A stretch of 64,000 bases of DNA from Mycoplasma sp. 2045 (GTDB lineage: Bacteria > Bacillota_I > Bacilli_A > Mycoplasmatales > Metamycoplasmataceae), in contig NZ_CP102083.1 in NCBI RefSeq assembly GCF_024582715.1, positions 558,001 through 622,000 on the forward strand, given 5' to 3'. The position numbers and the translations under genes are program-made. The notes beneath the pieces are model-generated. The model did no database searches and had not been told where the DNA came from. It saw only the letters and a list, made by a program, of their open reading frames with translations. Shown piece by piece: positions 53,532 to 63,859 of this stretch; the first letter of the stretch is position 1; every line of letters begins with the position of its first letter.

Positions 53532-56500
53532 TTATTTTCCATTAACTGTTCTAATATCTACTCAATATGGAATTTCTGTTTCAAATTCAGGAACTAAATA
53601 GTTAGGGTTTTTGAGTGTTTTAGCAAGTATTGATGTACTCATATATGAGAATGCACTCGGTACTGCTCCAACAAAGTTTCCAATTTCTTGTGCTAAATGA
53701 ACTAAATCTAATTTTGAAACCATTTCACCAGTAACTGGATCTGGATTTTGTGTGTAATCTAATCAGAAGTTTGCATTTAAGTTATCTCAAGATGTATATG
53801 AACTTAAGTTGTCTGATTCATCCATTCTGATTAATTTTTCACCATCTCATTTGTACATACCCATAATGTTTGAAAGATGTTGAACTTGACTGTTTGTTAA
53901 ATTGAATGTAACTTGCTCTGGTGTAATTGATAATTTATTTCCATCAATTTTGATAAATTCACCAAGTCTTTGTGCTGCTTTATAAAGTTGAGGGTATAAA
54001 GCTTGCATTTTTTGTGCATATTCAGGGTCAGCTAAAATTGCAAGCATTGCAGTAGTTATATGAGCTCTTTGTGCGACTCCTGTGATACCTGAACCAATTC
54101 CGTTGTAGTCGTATCCTCATCCTATTAAGTCTACCGGAGATGGCGTTGTAGTTCAGAATCCTCTTCACTCGTCTTTATCTATTGGTTTGATTAATTTAAT
54201 GTTTAATCTAGGATCTAAACCATTTCAAGCTTTAATAAGTAAATCAAGTGCATTAACGGCTAAAGTTGGATAGTTGAAGAATCTATAAAAGATACTAATA
54301 TCTACTGTTTTACCTAGGAGAGTAGGGTTTTGAGCATAAACTCTATCGAGTAAGTCTTTCATTCTTGCTTTAAGTTGCTCATAAACAACACTCTTAACTG
54401 AATCATCAGCTGTTGTATTAATGTTTTGAGTATCGCTCGGATTAATTAAGTTTCCAATTGCGCCGAAATCAACTCTTTGTCCTGTTTGTGAATCAACTAC
54501 AAAAAATGCATTAACAATATCACTATTGCTTCTTAAACTGTTTGTAGTTGAGTTATCTAAAGCGTTTGAATTAATATCATTATCAGGCGCAAGGTAACTT
54601 ACTCACCCAACTGCAGGTTGTGGTTTTCTTTGCATCATACCGATTGTGTTTCAGTCAATTGCAGCTGATAAAATTGTTTTAAATTCAGCCCCTGTACCTA
54701 CAGATACTGATTTAATTGCATTTTTAGAAGATTGAGAAATTGCTTCGGCAGTTGACATATTTCACATTACGTATGAATAAGCATCATTAAAGTAAGTTGT
54801 TGATGAACCTTCTTTTGGTAAAAGTGATCAAATAAAGTGTTTTGTTAATGAACCTTTATTTGATAACTTAACTGAGTTAAGTCCATAGTCATTTGGATCT
54901 TGCAATACTGCATCTCTTCTTTTTTGAGTTAAGGCTGTAAATGGATATGATGCTTTTTGACCAAATAAATATTGGTTATATGATGAATCATCAAAAATCG
55001 CAGCATCAACTAAATAGTTTTGAAATCTTGAAGAGAACTGATTAATTGTTGTTGGGTTATTAACAAACTCTGAATCTCAATAATGCATATTTTTAAATGT
55101 TGATTGAGTTAATGTGTCTGAATTAAATTTAGAACCATAGTATTTTCCAGCAAATAAAGTTTTATCCTGTGAAAATCCATATCAGTAGATACCTGAATCT
55201 TTTGCGAGTCCATCAATCGATTGAACTGACTGTCTAATTTTGTTAATTTTGACTTCATTACTTTGATCTTCTTTAGTTTGTGGAGTTATGTCCTGATCAT
55301 TTCTTCTGTTTTTATCTTTAATAAATTCAGATGGTGCTGCAGCAAATTCATATGATTTAGTTATCATATCTAAAATATTTACAAATGATGCAGCTGCATT
55401 TTCATTAAGACGTTCAAGTCCAAAATATGAGTGTCCATCTTTGTTAACAACTGAATTTGAACGATCTAATATTTTGTCTAAGCTTACATTAAATAAATCA
55501 AATAAATAAGAGTTTGTATATTGTTGTCTATCATCAAAAAGTTTATTTGGTTCAGATAACATCGATCTAATATCATCATCTGCAGTTTTGCTTCCACCAT
55601 TTTGTCTTCTAAATAGTGTGTCATTCATTTTTGTTCTTAGAATTGAAATATAAAAGTCATCTGCAACAACAGGATATTGTGTTTTATTACCGTTTGAATC
55701 AACTCAAAATACACCGTTTCTAATTCTAAATTCCATTCTGTGAGCTAATCCAACTTTTTCGAAGAAGTTAGCTGAGTTAATAGAACGTGGATTAGACGAA
55801 GTTCTTTTAACAATACTTGTTGTGTAGTAATCTACATTAAGCACATCATCGTGTTCAGTTGGTCCAGGAACTAATCCGGCGTCATCTTGATCAAAAACAA
55901 TAGCTTCTAAAATTGGCTTACCATTTGAGTCAACTAATTTAGTTCCGTTTTCTTCTTTTTGAACATATAGAATGATTGCGTCAGCTAAATCTAATTTAAA
56001 TCTTTGTAATGTAGGTTGTAAGATAAGTTCTGTTTTCTTGTTTGTAATTCCATCTTCAGAAAGTGCTGATTTTTCATTGTTAATAAATTTTGCCTTACCT
56101 GAACTTTCTAAAGAAATAAGAGATGAATAAGTTGTTCAAAGTAATGGGTCAACTGGAGAACCATATCCAGCACTTGCATCTCACGGATATGTGCTTGATG
56201 AATAAACTGAGTTATATACTTCTTGATAAATTTGTTTTTGAGCGAATCTATCACTAACTTTAGATTTATTGAATGCAATATTAGGATAAAGAATGTTTTT
56301 AACTTGTTCACTACTTAAAAAGTTATTTTGACCAGCGTTTTTATCAACATAATCTTGGCCATATGAAGCTAAATCATCTTCAATTAATTGAGCTTGATAA
56401 TTTCTAGCTAATTTATTATGAAGATTGAACTTTTCTAATTCAACTTTCATTTGTTCTGCATATTGAGAATTGAATTGATTTTCGATTTCGATAAGTTTTG

Positions 56501-57401
56501 CTCTGTAGGCATTATCGGCAGCATTGAATTTTTCATTGGTTTTGTTGTATTCAACTTCTGCAGATTTTACTTGTTCTGTTAATTCGTTTAGCTTTTGTTT
56601 TCTTTGTTCTGCGAAACTTGAACCCAGTAAGACATCTTCATTAATTAACTGTGTTAATTTATCTAATGTACGTTTCGCAATTTCTTGTTTAGATTTAATA
56701 TCTGCAATTTGCTCGTTTAAATCTTGAATATTTTGTTCTAGCTGATTAATTGCTGATTTGAATTTTTGTGCCTCTTCTGAATTTTTACCTTCTAACTTCT
56801 TATATTCAGCAGTTTTTTCTGCAAAAGATTTTTTATTAATATCAAGATTAATATTTTGATTTTCTAACTCTTGCTTTAATTTTTCAATATTAGAAAGTGT
56901 TGCGTTATATTGTTCTGATTTAGGTGTTGAACCTTCTTCTAAAACAACTTTATAAGATTTATTTGAGTAGCTCCCTAATATATCTAAAACTTCTAAGTTA
57001 ACATCATTGTTTTTAGGTAAATTATCAACTGCTAAAATTAACGCAGCTAAATCATTTGAGCTAGACACCAAGCTATAAAAGTTTTTTTCTGATTGTAATG
57101 AAATCAATTTTCTAAATGAATTTGTATTTTCATTTTTAGCAGTTCTATATTCAGTTTCAGTATCGTGTAATTGTTCATAAAGAGCTTCTTTTTTGGCATA
57201 ATACTCTTGATATTTTGCTCAAGCTTCATTAGCAAGATTTGTTTCTTGGACAGATAATCTTTGATAATTTGCTCTCTCTGCACTGCTCAAAGGTGGTTTT
57301 TCTGGTTTATCACCTGTATTCGAACACGAAGCAATTACTAATGGTGATATTATGGACAAACCGGATATAGCACCTAATAATAATTTTTTGTATTTTTTCA
57401 C
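53532..57401 (-). CDS. oppA: Oligopeptide-binding lipoprotein OppA with N-terminal coiled coil
   Basis: 1289 aa, longer than most mycoplasma OppA proteins. Signal peptide and lipobox (SPLVIASC, Cys about 26). Residues about 40-105 and 145-330 are heptad-rich, Lys/Glu/Gln-rich coiled coil (for example KSAINQLEQNIQDLNEQIAD). The remainder is a large family 5 peptide-binding domain. The start is GTG (57399-57401) with AAGGAGG 5 bp before it. Many TGA codons are read as Trp. The gene sits directly after pepF. Identification is from operon order, lipobox and size; individual ligand residues are not assigned. Confidence 0.85.
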
Positions 57402-57411
57402 GGATACCTCC

Positions 57412-59262
57412 TTATTTTTTATCTAATTTGAAAATTTTGTTTCCTAATTTAATTCATTGATTTACTAAATCTGATAAGTAATCAAAACTTTGCTTATAAA
57501 AGTTTTTATCAAGTAAATCAACTCCAACTTTTTTAAGAATTTCAAGTGGATAATCACTTCCACCGGCTTTTAAGAAATTGTCAATGTAGTTATCTAATGC
57601 TTTTTTACCTTTTTCTTTATATTGAGCAAAGAAGTAATTTGCTGTTAATTGTCCAACTGCATATTTATATACATAAAAACCATAGTAATAGTGAGGTACA
57701 TAAATTGAGCCCAAGTTTTCTTTAGCTACATATTTAGCTTTTTTACCCTTCTTAGATTTGTATTTGAATTTAAGTGAATTTTCGTGGTAAAGTTTTGAAA
57801 TTGCTTCATAGCTTCCTGCAACATTTCCTTCTTCTATACCTTTGTACAAGTTGTATTCGTATGAAGCTCATTCAACTTGCCTTACTACTGTACCAATAAA
57901 CCCTTGAATAATTTTTGATAAGATTTCAAATTTAAATAGGTCGTTTTTAGATGTTTTAAGTAAGTAGTCATATAACATTGACTCATTGAAAATTGATGCA
58001 ATTTCAGCCAAGAAAATTGGATATGAGCTAAGTGGTAATGGTTGATATTTAGTTGCAAAATATGAATGCATTGAGTGACCTAATTCGTGAGCTAAAGTTT
58101 CTACTGAATCTAATTGACCATCAAAGTTCATTAAAATGTACTTCTTATCAATTCCATAAGTTCCACCGATACTGTAAGCTCCTGAACGTTTATTTTGGAC
58201 GCTCATAAAATCAACTCAATTTTCTGTTAATGCTTTGTTAGCTTCGTTTGCGTATTCTTCGCCAAACGGTTTTACAGCTTCATTAACTAAATCAACCGCT
58301 TCTTCAACTGTGTATGAGGTTTTAACATTTACAAGCTCTCTTAATGTATCTCATTTTTCCATTTTTGACTTATATTTAGCTTTATAGAATTTTTTGTATG
58401 CTTCTGAATATTTAGCTAATACTTTAATGTTTGAAGCAACTTGATCAAATAATGTTTGTAAGATTTCATCAGTAACTTTATCTGAATTAGTTAACATCAT
58501 AACTGCTGATGGGTATTTTCTAACTTTTGCAGCTACGGTTAAGCTCTTAAAGTGTTGGAATAAAGTTTCTGCTAATGAATCTTTGTGTTTGTAGTAAGCA
58601 TCTCAGAACTTTTCAAAAGCTTGCTTTCTAACTTCTTTTTTATCTGATTTAAGTAATTGATTTCTATTTGTTTTATTTAATTTAATTTTCTTTTTGTCTG
58701 ATAAATCAACATATCCATAATCTAATTCTGAATTAGTAATAATTGAGAAAATGTTGTGTGGATCAGGTTCTCCATATGATGTTTGCAAAATGTATTCTTC
58801 AACATCATCACTTAATTTATGTTTATGTTGTTCAATTGTTTCTTCAATTTGCATTCTGTAATCTGCTAATCTTGGATCATCTTTTCAAACTTTCATTTTG
58901 TCTAAGTTTGCATAAAATCTATTAATTTCAGAACCAAATTCAGTTTCAAGTTGATTATCTAAAAATTCAACATCTTGTGATTTTTTGATAATTTCAGGAT
59001 CAATTAAATTAACATTTTGCTTGTTACTTAAATAATTAGAAACCTTGTTACTAATAAGTGTTAATTGTTCACTAACTTTTAAATCTTCTAAATAAGCTTC
59101 AATTGAGTCGTATTTTGAATCTTTATTTTTAATTCTTTCTTTGTATAGTGTTACATACTCATCGATTCAGTCATCTAATTTTTTACCTTGTAAAATGTCT
59201 TCTAAATCTCAACGATATTTTTTAGGTACATCTTCATATTTTTTGTATTGTTTTGCTTTCAT
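57412..59262 (-). CDS. pepF: Oligoendopeptidase F (PepF, M3 family)
   Basis: The 616-aa cytoplasmic zinc peptidase cleaves oligopeptides of roughly 7-17 residues. The zinc motif is [15 protein letters not shown] (HExxH). [17 protein letters not shown] and the [19 protein letters not shown] segment (third ligand Glu) are typical of the family. N-terminus [18 protein letters not shown] is also diagnostic. TGA codons are read as Trp. It is the first gene before oppA (10-bp gap), so import and cleavage of peptides are coexpressed. The upstream region holds a terminator-like hairpin and a structured RNA. Confidence 0.95.
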
Positions 59263-59285
59263 AATAACTCCAAATAATAAAATAA

Positions 59286-59319
59286 AAAGTTTTGTAGAAC
59301 TATAAATCTACAAAACTTT
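59286..59319 (-). terminator. Hairpin with T-run just upstream of pepF (possible attenuator)
   Basis: AAAGTTTTGTAGA/TCTACAAAACTTT, a 13-bp perfect stem, is followed on the minus strand by TTATTTTATT. It ends 24 bp before the pepF ATG. A terminator in a leader suggests attenuation, or it simply stops upstream transcription. Confidence 0.6.
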
Positions 59320-59349
59320 AATACAAAATTTAAAATAAATTAATGTTAT

Positions 59350-59572
59350 TAAAAGGATGTAAATCTATAGCACCAATGGTTAAACCAAAGAGTAGAAATC
59401 TTTTATGCTTTTCTACCAATATAGAAGTTTGCCAACCTCTATATTTCGGCTTTTATATCCTTTCAATATTCATATTTGCATGCCTGCTAGAATATTTACT
59501 TTTATTAAAAGCTCCTCTATAGTATTTATTACATAACAGATTTCATTTTTAATGTAATCTGTTATGTTTTTG
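59350..59572 (+). ncRNA. Candidate structured small RNA
   Basis: Closing stem AAAGGATGTAAA (59353-59364) pairs with TTTATATCCTTT (59453-59464) including a G-U pair. The same site would be an A-C mismatch on the minus strand, which favours the plus strand. Inside are hairpins GTAGAAA/TTTCTAC and AATATAGA/TCTATATT, and a GGTT/AACC loop contact is possible. A 12-bp terminator hairpin (59531-59567) ends it. A weak -10 (TAAAAT near 59332) precedes it. No match to tmRNA, RNase P, SRP RNA or common riboswitch motifs that I recognise. Confidence 0.5.
59531..59571 (+). terminator. Terminator of the candidate small RNA
   Basis: ACATAACAGATT/AATCTGTTATGT, a perfect 12-bp stem, followed by a T-run on the plus strand only. 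Confidence 0.75.
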
Positions 59573-59573
59573 T

Positions 59574-59645
59574 TAACAGAATACACCAAATTAAACGTTA
59601 ATATGAAATCAACGAATATTGGTGATATTAATAATTCTGTTTTTC
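59574..59645 (+). ncRNA. Second candidate hairpin RNA
   Basis: Nested pairings AACAGAAT/ATTCTGTT, CACCAA/TTGGTG and CGTT/AACG form one long interrupted stem, followed by TTTTTC on the plus strand. It may be a separate small RNA or an extension of the first. Confidence 0.35.
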
Positions 59646-59732
59646 TGCATTTTCATTTTTTTATTATAAACCATAATATTGATTTATTTTTAAAAATTAA
59701 AATATTTTTATATATGTGAGTAGGGCATGAAT

Positions 59733-59748
59733 AAAAAATAGCATTACT
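59733..59748. terminator. One half of the split CorC-gene terminator with target duplication
   Basis: AAAAAATAGC plus ATTACT (59743-59748). With GCTACTTTTT after the IS (61071-61080) it forms a 9-bp stem with the duplicated ATTACT as loop, on the minus strand directly after the CorC-like gene. Confidence 0.75.
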
Positions 59749-59756
59749 AAACTGGG

Positions 59757-59794
59757 ACACAAAATATGGACAAAACCGTACTTTGTGTTTTTTA
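59757..59794 (+). terminator. Inward-facing terminator hairpin in IS left end (copy 3)
   Basis: Same hairpin as in copy 1 (7581-7618), followed by a T-run before the orfA ribosome-binding site. Confidence 0.65.
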
Positions 59795-59809
59795 TATTAA
59801 GGAGTTATT

Positions 59810-60151
59810 ATGAAACAACTAAAACAAGAACAATGACTAGAACTTTTTTCAGATTATGATGATTATAAGAAGGGTTTAATGTCAAGAAATGATTTCGAAA
59901 TTAAATACCGAACGATAAAAGGTGTTAGCTTTTTTGACAAAAAATCTACATATTCGAAGAGAAATTTTTTAGAGAAATATAAAAGATATAATTTAGGAAT
60001 GACAAATCTAATATCGCAAACAGGTAAATCTCCTAAAAAGGGCAAAGGAACAGGGAGACCTAAAAAATTCAAAGTTACACCAATGGATATTGTTAAAAAG
60101 AATGAGAAAAATGCCAAAAGAACAATTGATTGAAATTTTGGAAATTTTTAA
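59810..60151 (+). CDS. IS3-family OrfA, intact (copy 3)
   Basis: The 113-aa helix-turn-helix protein MKQLKQEQWLELFSDYDDY contains DKKSTYSKRNFLEKYKRYNL. It contributes DNA binding for the IS3 transposase. AAGGAG precedes the ATG. Two TGA codons are read as Trp. The end overlaps the orfB start. In this copy orfB lies in the +1 frame relative to orfA because the A-run before the orfB ATG has five As; copy 2 has six, giving the usual -1 arrangement. Confidence 0.85.
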
Positions 60152-61034
60152 AGATTCATTCGATAGGAATAACTTTGATGTTGATATATCTAAAATTAAA
60201 AAACTTCTGTTTCAACTAGGAAATTAGCAATCATATTTAACAAATCAAAATCAACAATTCATAATTGAAAAACTAAAGAAAAAAATCTAGAACCCAAAAA
60301 GTGATCATAGAAATGATGAATTAATATTAGAGGCATTTAAAAAGAATAAATGTCTATTTGGAAGAAAAAGATTAGAACATTACATCAAACAAAAATATCA
60401 AATTTTGCTTAATTATAGGACTATTGGTAGAATTATGAATAGATTGCAATTACATTGTTTAATTAGAAGAAAGAAAAAGGATAGAGAAAGAAAAACACAA
60501 ATGTTAAATTTGGAGACCTCGTAAAACGTGATTACAATGGAGAAACCAACCAAATAATCGCAACAGATGTTACATATATTACAGCACCAAAAGATTGTGA
60601 AAACAATTTTGTTTTTTGTCAATTGCCATTGACCACAAAAGTAAATTTATTGTAAATTACAATTTGTCAAAAGAAATGATTTAGATTTAGTTATGAAACA
60701 CATGTCAAAAATAAAATTGGACAAGCAATGAATAGCACATTCAGATCATGGTTTCCAATATTCATCTAAAGATTATTTGCAAACAATATCTAAAAATAAT
60801 GGCGTTATTTCAATGGGGAGAGTTGGCAACTCGCTAGACAACAGAGAAGCAGAATATTTCTTTTCAATTTTAAAATCTGAATGTTTAAAATTAATTGATA
60901 TAACCCAGATAACTTTTGATGATCTTAGCAAAATAATTAATGAGTTTATTTTTTGATACAATAATGGAAGAATTCAATCAAAATTAGATTGAAAAACACC
61001 CCAACAACATTGAGGTGTTATTATGTCTAATTAA
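60111..61034 (+). pseudogene. IS3-family orfB with six homopolymer deletions (copy 3)
   Basis: Starts MPKEQLIEILEIFKDSF and keeps ATDVTYITAPKDCENN, WIAHSDHGFQYSS and NSLDNREAEYFFSILKSE. Each of six A or T runs is one base shorter than in copy 1, breaking the frame early. Otherwise almost no substitutions, so either very recent decay or base-calling error. Confidence 0.8.
60995..61019 (-). terminator. Inward-facing terminator hairpin in IS right end (copy 3)
   Basis: AACACC...GGTGTT with a TTTTTC tail on the minus strand, as in copy 1. Confidence 0.65.
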
Positions 61035-61078
61035 ACCTTCTGTCCACTTTTAGTGTCCCAGTTTATTACTGCTACTTT

Positions 61079-62320
61079 TTACAATTTGTTAACTTCAATG
61101 ATTGCTGAATATTTTTTATTTTTAACCAATTCAATAACCTTGAAGCTAATTTCGTCTTCGATAGTGAATTTTGTTGATTTAAGTAGTTTAGTTGAATTTG
61201 TCTTAGTTAATAAATAAGTTTTCAAGTCCATAGCTTTTTCATCATCGCTTATAAGTTCTTCATCAATCTCGAGTTGCTTAATTAAATCAGACATTTTAAC
61301 GTTTGAATGAGCTTTAGCTCTTTCAAGTGAAATTTCATAAATTTGTTCATCGTCATCGTATTCATCATAGATTTCTCCAATGATTTCTTCAATGATGTCT
61401 TCAATTGTAATGATACCTAAAACATCTGTAGAGTTATTGTTTTCAACAACAAAAGCCATTTGAGCTCTTGCTGCTCTCATTTTTTCAAGAGCACTTGAAA
61501 GAATTGAGTTAGCTGAAATGCTTGGAACTTGTTTCATATAATTAATCACTTTACCTTTTTTAAGTGAGAATATGTCTTTTAATAAAACAATTCCGATAAG
61601 TTGTCCATCTTTTTCAATTGGTAATCTTGAATAGTTTGTATCCTTGAATATTTCAATCGCTTCTGCTACACTAGCTTTATAAGAAATGTAAGTTACATCT
61701 TTTAATCTAATGTAGTGTTGTGCAACTTTTGTTGAGTCTAAATCTAAAGCATTTTGAGCCAAAATACTTTCTCCGGTTTGCAGCACCCCTTCTTCGTTAG
61801 CGAGTGCTAGCATTGATTTAATGTCACTTTCTGAGTTTGTAACATAAACATTTTTGCTAAGTTTGCTAATAAAGAAAGTGATTGGGAAGAATATTCAGAA
61901 CATTAGTTCATTGAATAAACAGAAAACTTTTAAGTATCTAATTGGATTATTTTTAGCAATTAATTTAGGTGTTATTTCACCAAATAATACTAAGATTGGA
62001 GTAACTACTAATGTCGAAATAATAACAACAAGTGAGTCATTATCAGAAAGATATTTTGATAAAACATAAGACATTGTAGCTGATGAAGCTACGTTAACTA
62101 AGTTGTTACCAATTAAAATGGTACTTAGAATTTGATTGTATTTTTTAACTTGCTTGTCAATTAACTTTCCAAATCTATGTTCGTTTTCAACTAATTCATA
62201 AACTTTAGCAGGCGAAACTGTTGAGTAAGCAGTTTCGCTTCCACTAAAGATACTACTTAAAATAAATAATATAAGCATAACTATGCATAAAACAATTGTA
62301 ATTACTGTTTTACTATCCAT
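61079..62320 (-). CDS. CNNM/CorC-type transporter (hemolysin family)
   Basis: 413 aa. DUF21 membrane domain with four hydrophobic segments (first TVITIVLCIVMLILFILSSIF), conserved SGSETAYSTVSP and ILVLFGEITPKLIAKNNP. Two CBS domains follow (about residues 195-310, including YSRLPIEKDGQLIGIVLLKD), then a CorC_HlyC domain. The family is linked to magnesium or divalent-cation export and membrane homeostasis. One TGA is read as Trp. The stop codon overlaps the base of the terminator stem that IS copy 3 has split. Confidence 0.92.
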
Positions 62321-62371
62321 AGTACACCTCTAAAGAATTATTTTTGTGGTTCCTATAATAACTGGAGTCCA

Positions 62372-63859
62372 TTAAAATCCACCTCTTTCAATCGTCATAT
62401 CGTCTAAAAATTGTACATACTTACCTGTGTAAATTAAAGTTGCTTGGCCAGGTTCACCATTACGGTTTTTAGCAACTGATAGAGTCACAGGGATTGATTC
62501 GAATTTTTTAACTTCGTCATCATCACTGTGTGCTGATTTTTTAAGTTTCTTTCTACTTAAGAAAATAACAATGTCAGCATCTTGCTCAATTGATCCGGAT
62601 TCTCTAAGGTCGCTTAATTGTGGACGCTTGTCTTCGCGATTTTCAACACTTCTGGATAACTGTGATAGAGCAATAATTGGAATTTTAAGCTCTAGAGCAA
62701 GGGTTTTTAGTGAACGTGAAATCATTGCAACTTCGTTTTGTCTATTTCCTGTTGCTTGATTTCCTCCTGAAATCAATTGTAAATAGTCAATTACAATTAA
62801 GTCCACTTTGTTTGTGTTTTTAATTAAATGTTTGATTTTGAAAATGATTTCATTAATTTTTGATTTAGGATCATCATCAAATCAAATTTGATTTTCATCA
62901 GGTGTTCTTTGCATACTTGAAACAACGTGATGAATTTTCATTAAATCTTCATAATTGTTTTTTAAGAGTTTGATATTTTGCAATTTGTACATATCTATTA
63001 GCGTAGAAGTTGCTAAATATCTAGTTGTTAGTTCTGATGTAGGCATCTCAAGAGAAATAAAAGCTACATTTTTTGGTTTACCATCTTTCATTCCTTTTTC
63101 AATAATGTTTCTTGCAATGTTTAATGCAAGCGCGGTTTTCCCAACCCCTGGACGAGCAGCTAAAATAATCAGCTGACCAGGTTTAAATCCTTTAACATAT
63201 TTATCAATTGCATTGAATTCTGTAAGAAGAGCTTTTTCTTCATTTTCATCATTCTTAAGGCGACTAAAGTATTTCTCAAGAGCGCTTTCAAGTGAAATAA
63301 ATTCACTATTTTTGATTGATAAATTATTACTGCTAATAATGAAGTTTTCAACATCAGTAACAATGTCTTCTCAAGTGATTTTAGGATTTTGCCCTAATAC
63401 AGCTAAATAATTACTAAAGAAAGCTTCTGCTTGTCTTCTTTTGTGAAGTTCAATTAACTTTTCAACATTTGGTAAAAAGTTTTCATCTGAAGACAGTGTT
63501 GAAACAACTTTGTTTAATGTTTCAATTGATAAAGGAGCTCATTCAAGACTTGGGTTTTGAGCTTTGAATTTAGGTATTTCGTTTAAAAGTGTGTTGTAAT
63601 CAAAAATGTAATTTTGATTAGTCTCACTTGCTTTTCTAGTTTTTAAAAATCTAAATAATGTAGAGTATTCAAGGTTGAAAAATGCTTCAGGGACAAGGTA
63701 GTCTAAACCAAGAGATTGTTTTTCAGTATCATTAATTATCGTACTTAAAACTTGTCTTTCGATTTTTTCATCTTTGTACAAAGTATTTGCTAAAGGACGA
63801 ATTATTGTTTCAACTCACTTGTATAAAGAGTTTTGATTGTTTCTATTATTTCTTAACAT
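62372..63859 (-). CDS. dnaB: Replicative DNA helicase DnaB
   Basis: The 495-aa hexameric helicase. The N-terminal DnaB domain includes YKDEKIERQVLSTIINDTE. The RecA-like core has Walker A AARPGVGKTALAL, VAFISLEMPTSELTTRYLA, Walker B MDLIVIDYLQLI and SDLRESGSIEQDADIVIFLS. It is slightly longer than E. coli DnaB because of an extra N-terminal stretch. The ATG at 63857-63859 overlaps the end of rplI by 14 nt; rplI-dnaB order is common in Firmicutes and mycoplasmas. TGA codons are read as Trp. Confidence 0.97.

Larger units (their letters stand above)
59263..59748. other. Gene-free region with structured RNA signals
   Basis: 486 bp without a protein-coding gene. It contains a terminator-like hairpin just before pepF (59286-59319), a folded RNA candidate on the plus strand (59350-59572), and a second hairpin candidate (59574-59645). 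The last 100 bp is AT-rich, with half of the split CorC terminator at 59733-59742. Confidence 0.7.
59749..61064 (+). mobile_element. IS3-family insertion sequence, copy 3
   Basis: A 1316-bp element with ends AAACTGGGACAC/GTGTCCCAGTTT and a perfect 6-bp target duplication ATTACT (59743-59748 and 61065-61070). Near-identical to copy 1. Here orfA is intact and orfB carries six one-base deletions, the reverse of copy 1. Confidence 0.93.

Noticed and set aside
59350-59572. tmRNA, RNase P RNA, SRP RNA or a common riboswitch
   Set aside because: None of the diagnostic motifs (for example the GGAAGGAAGCAGC-like SRP loop, a tmRNA acceptor end or TPP/SAM/purine cores) is present.
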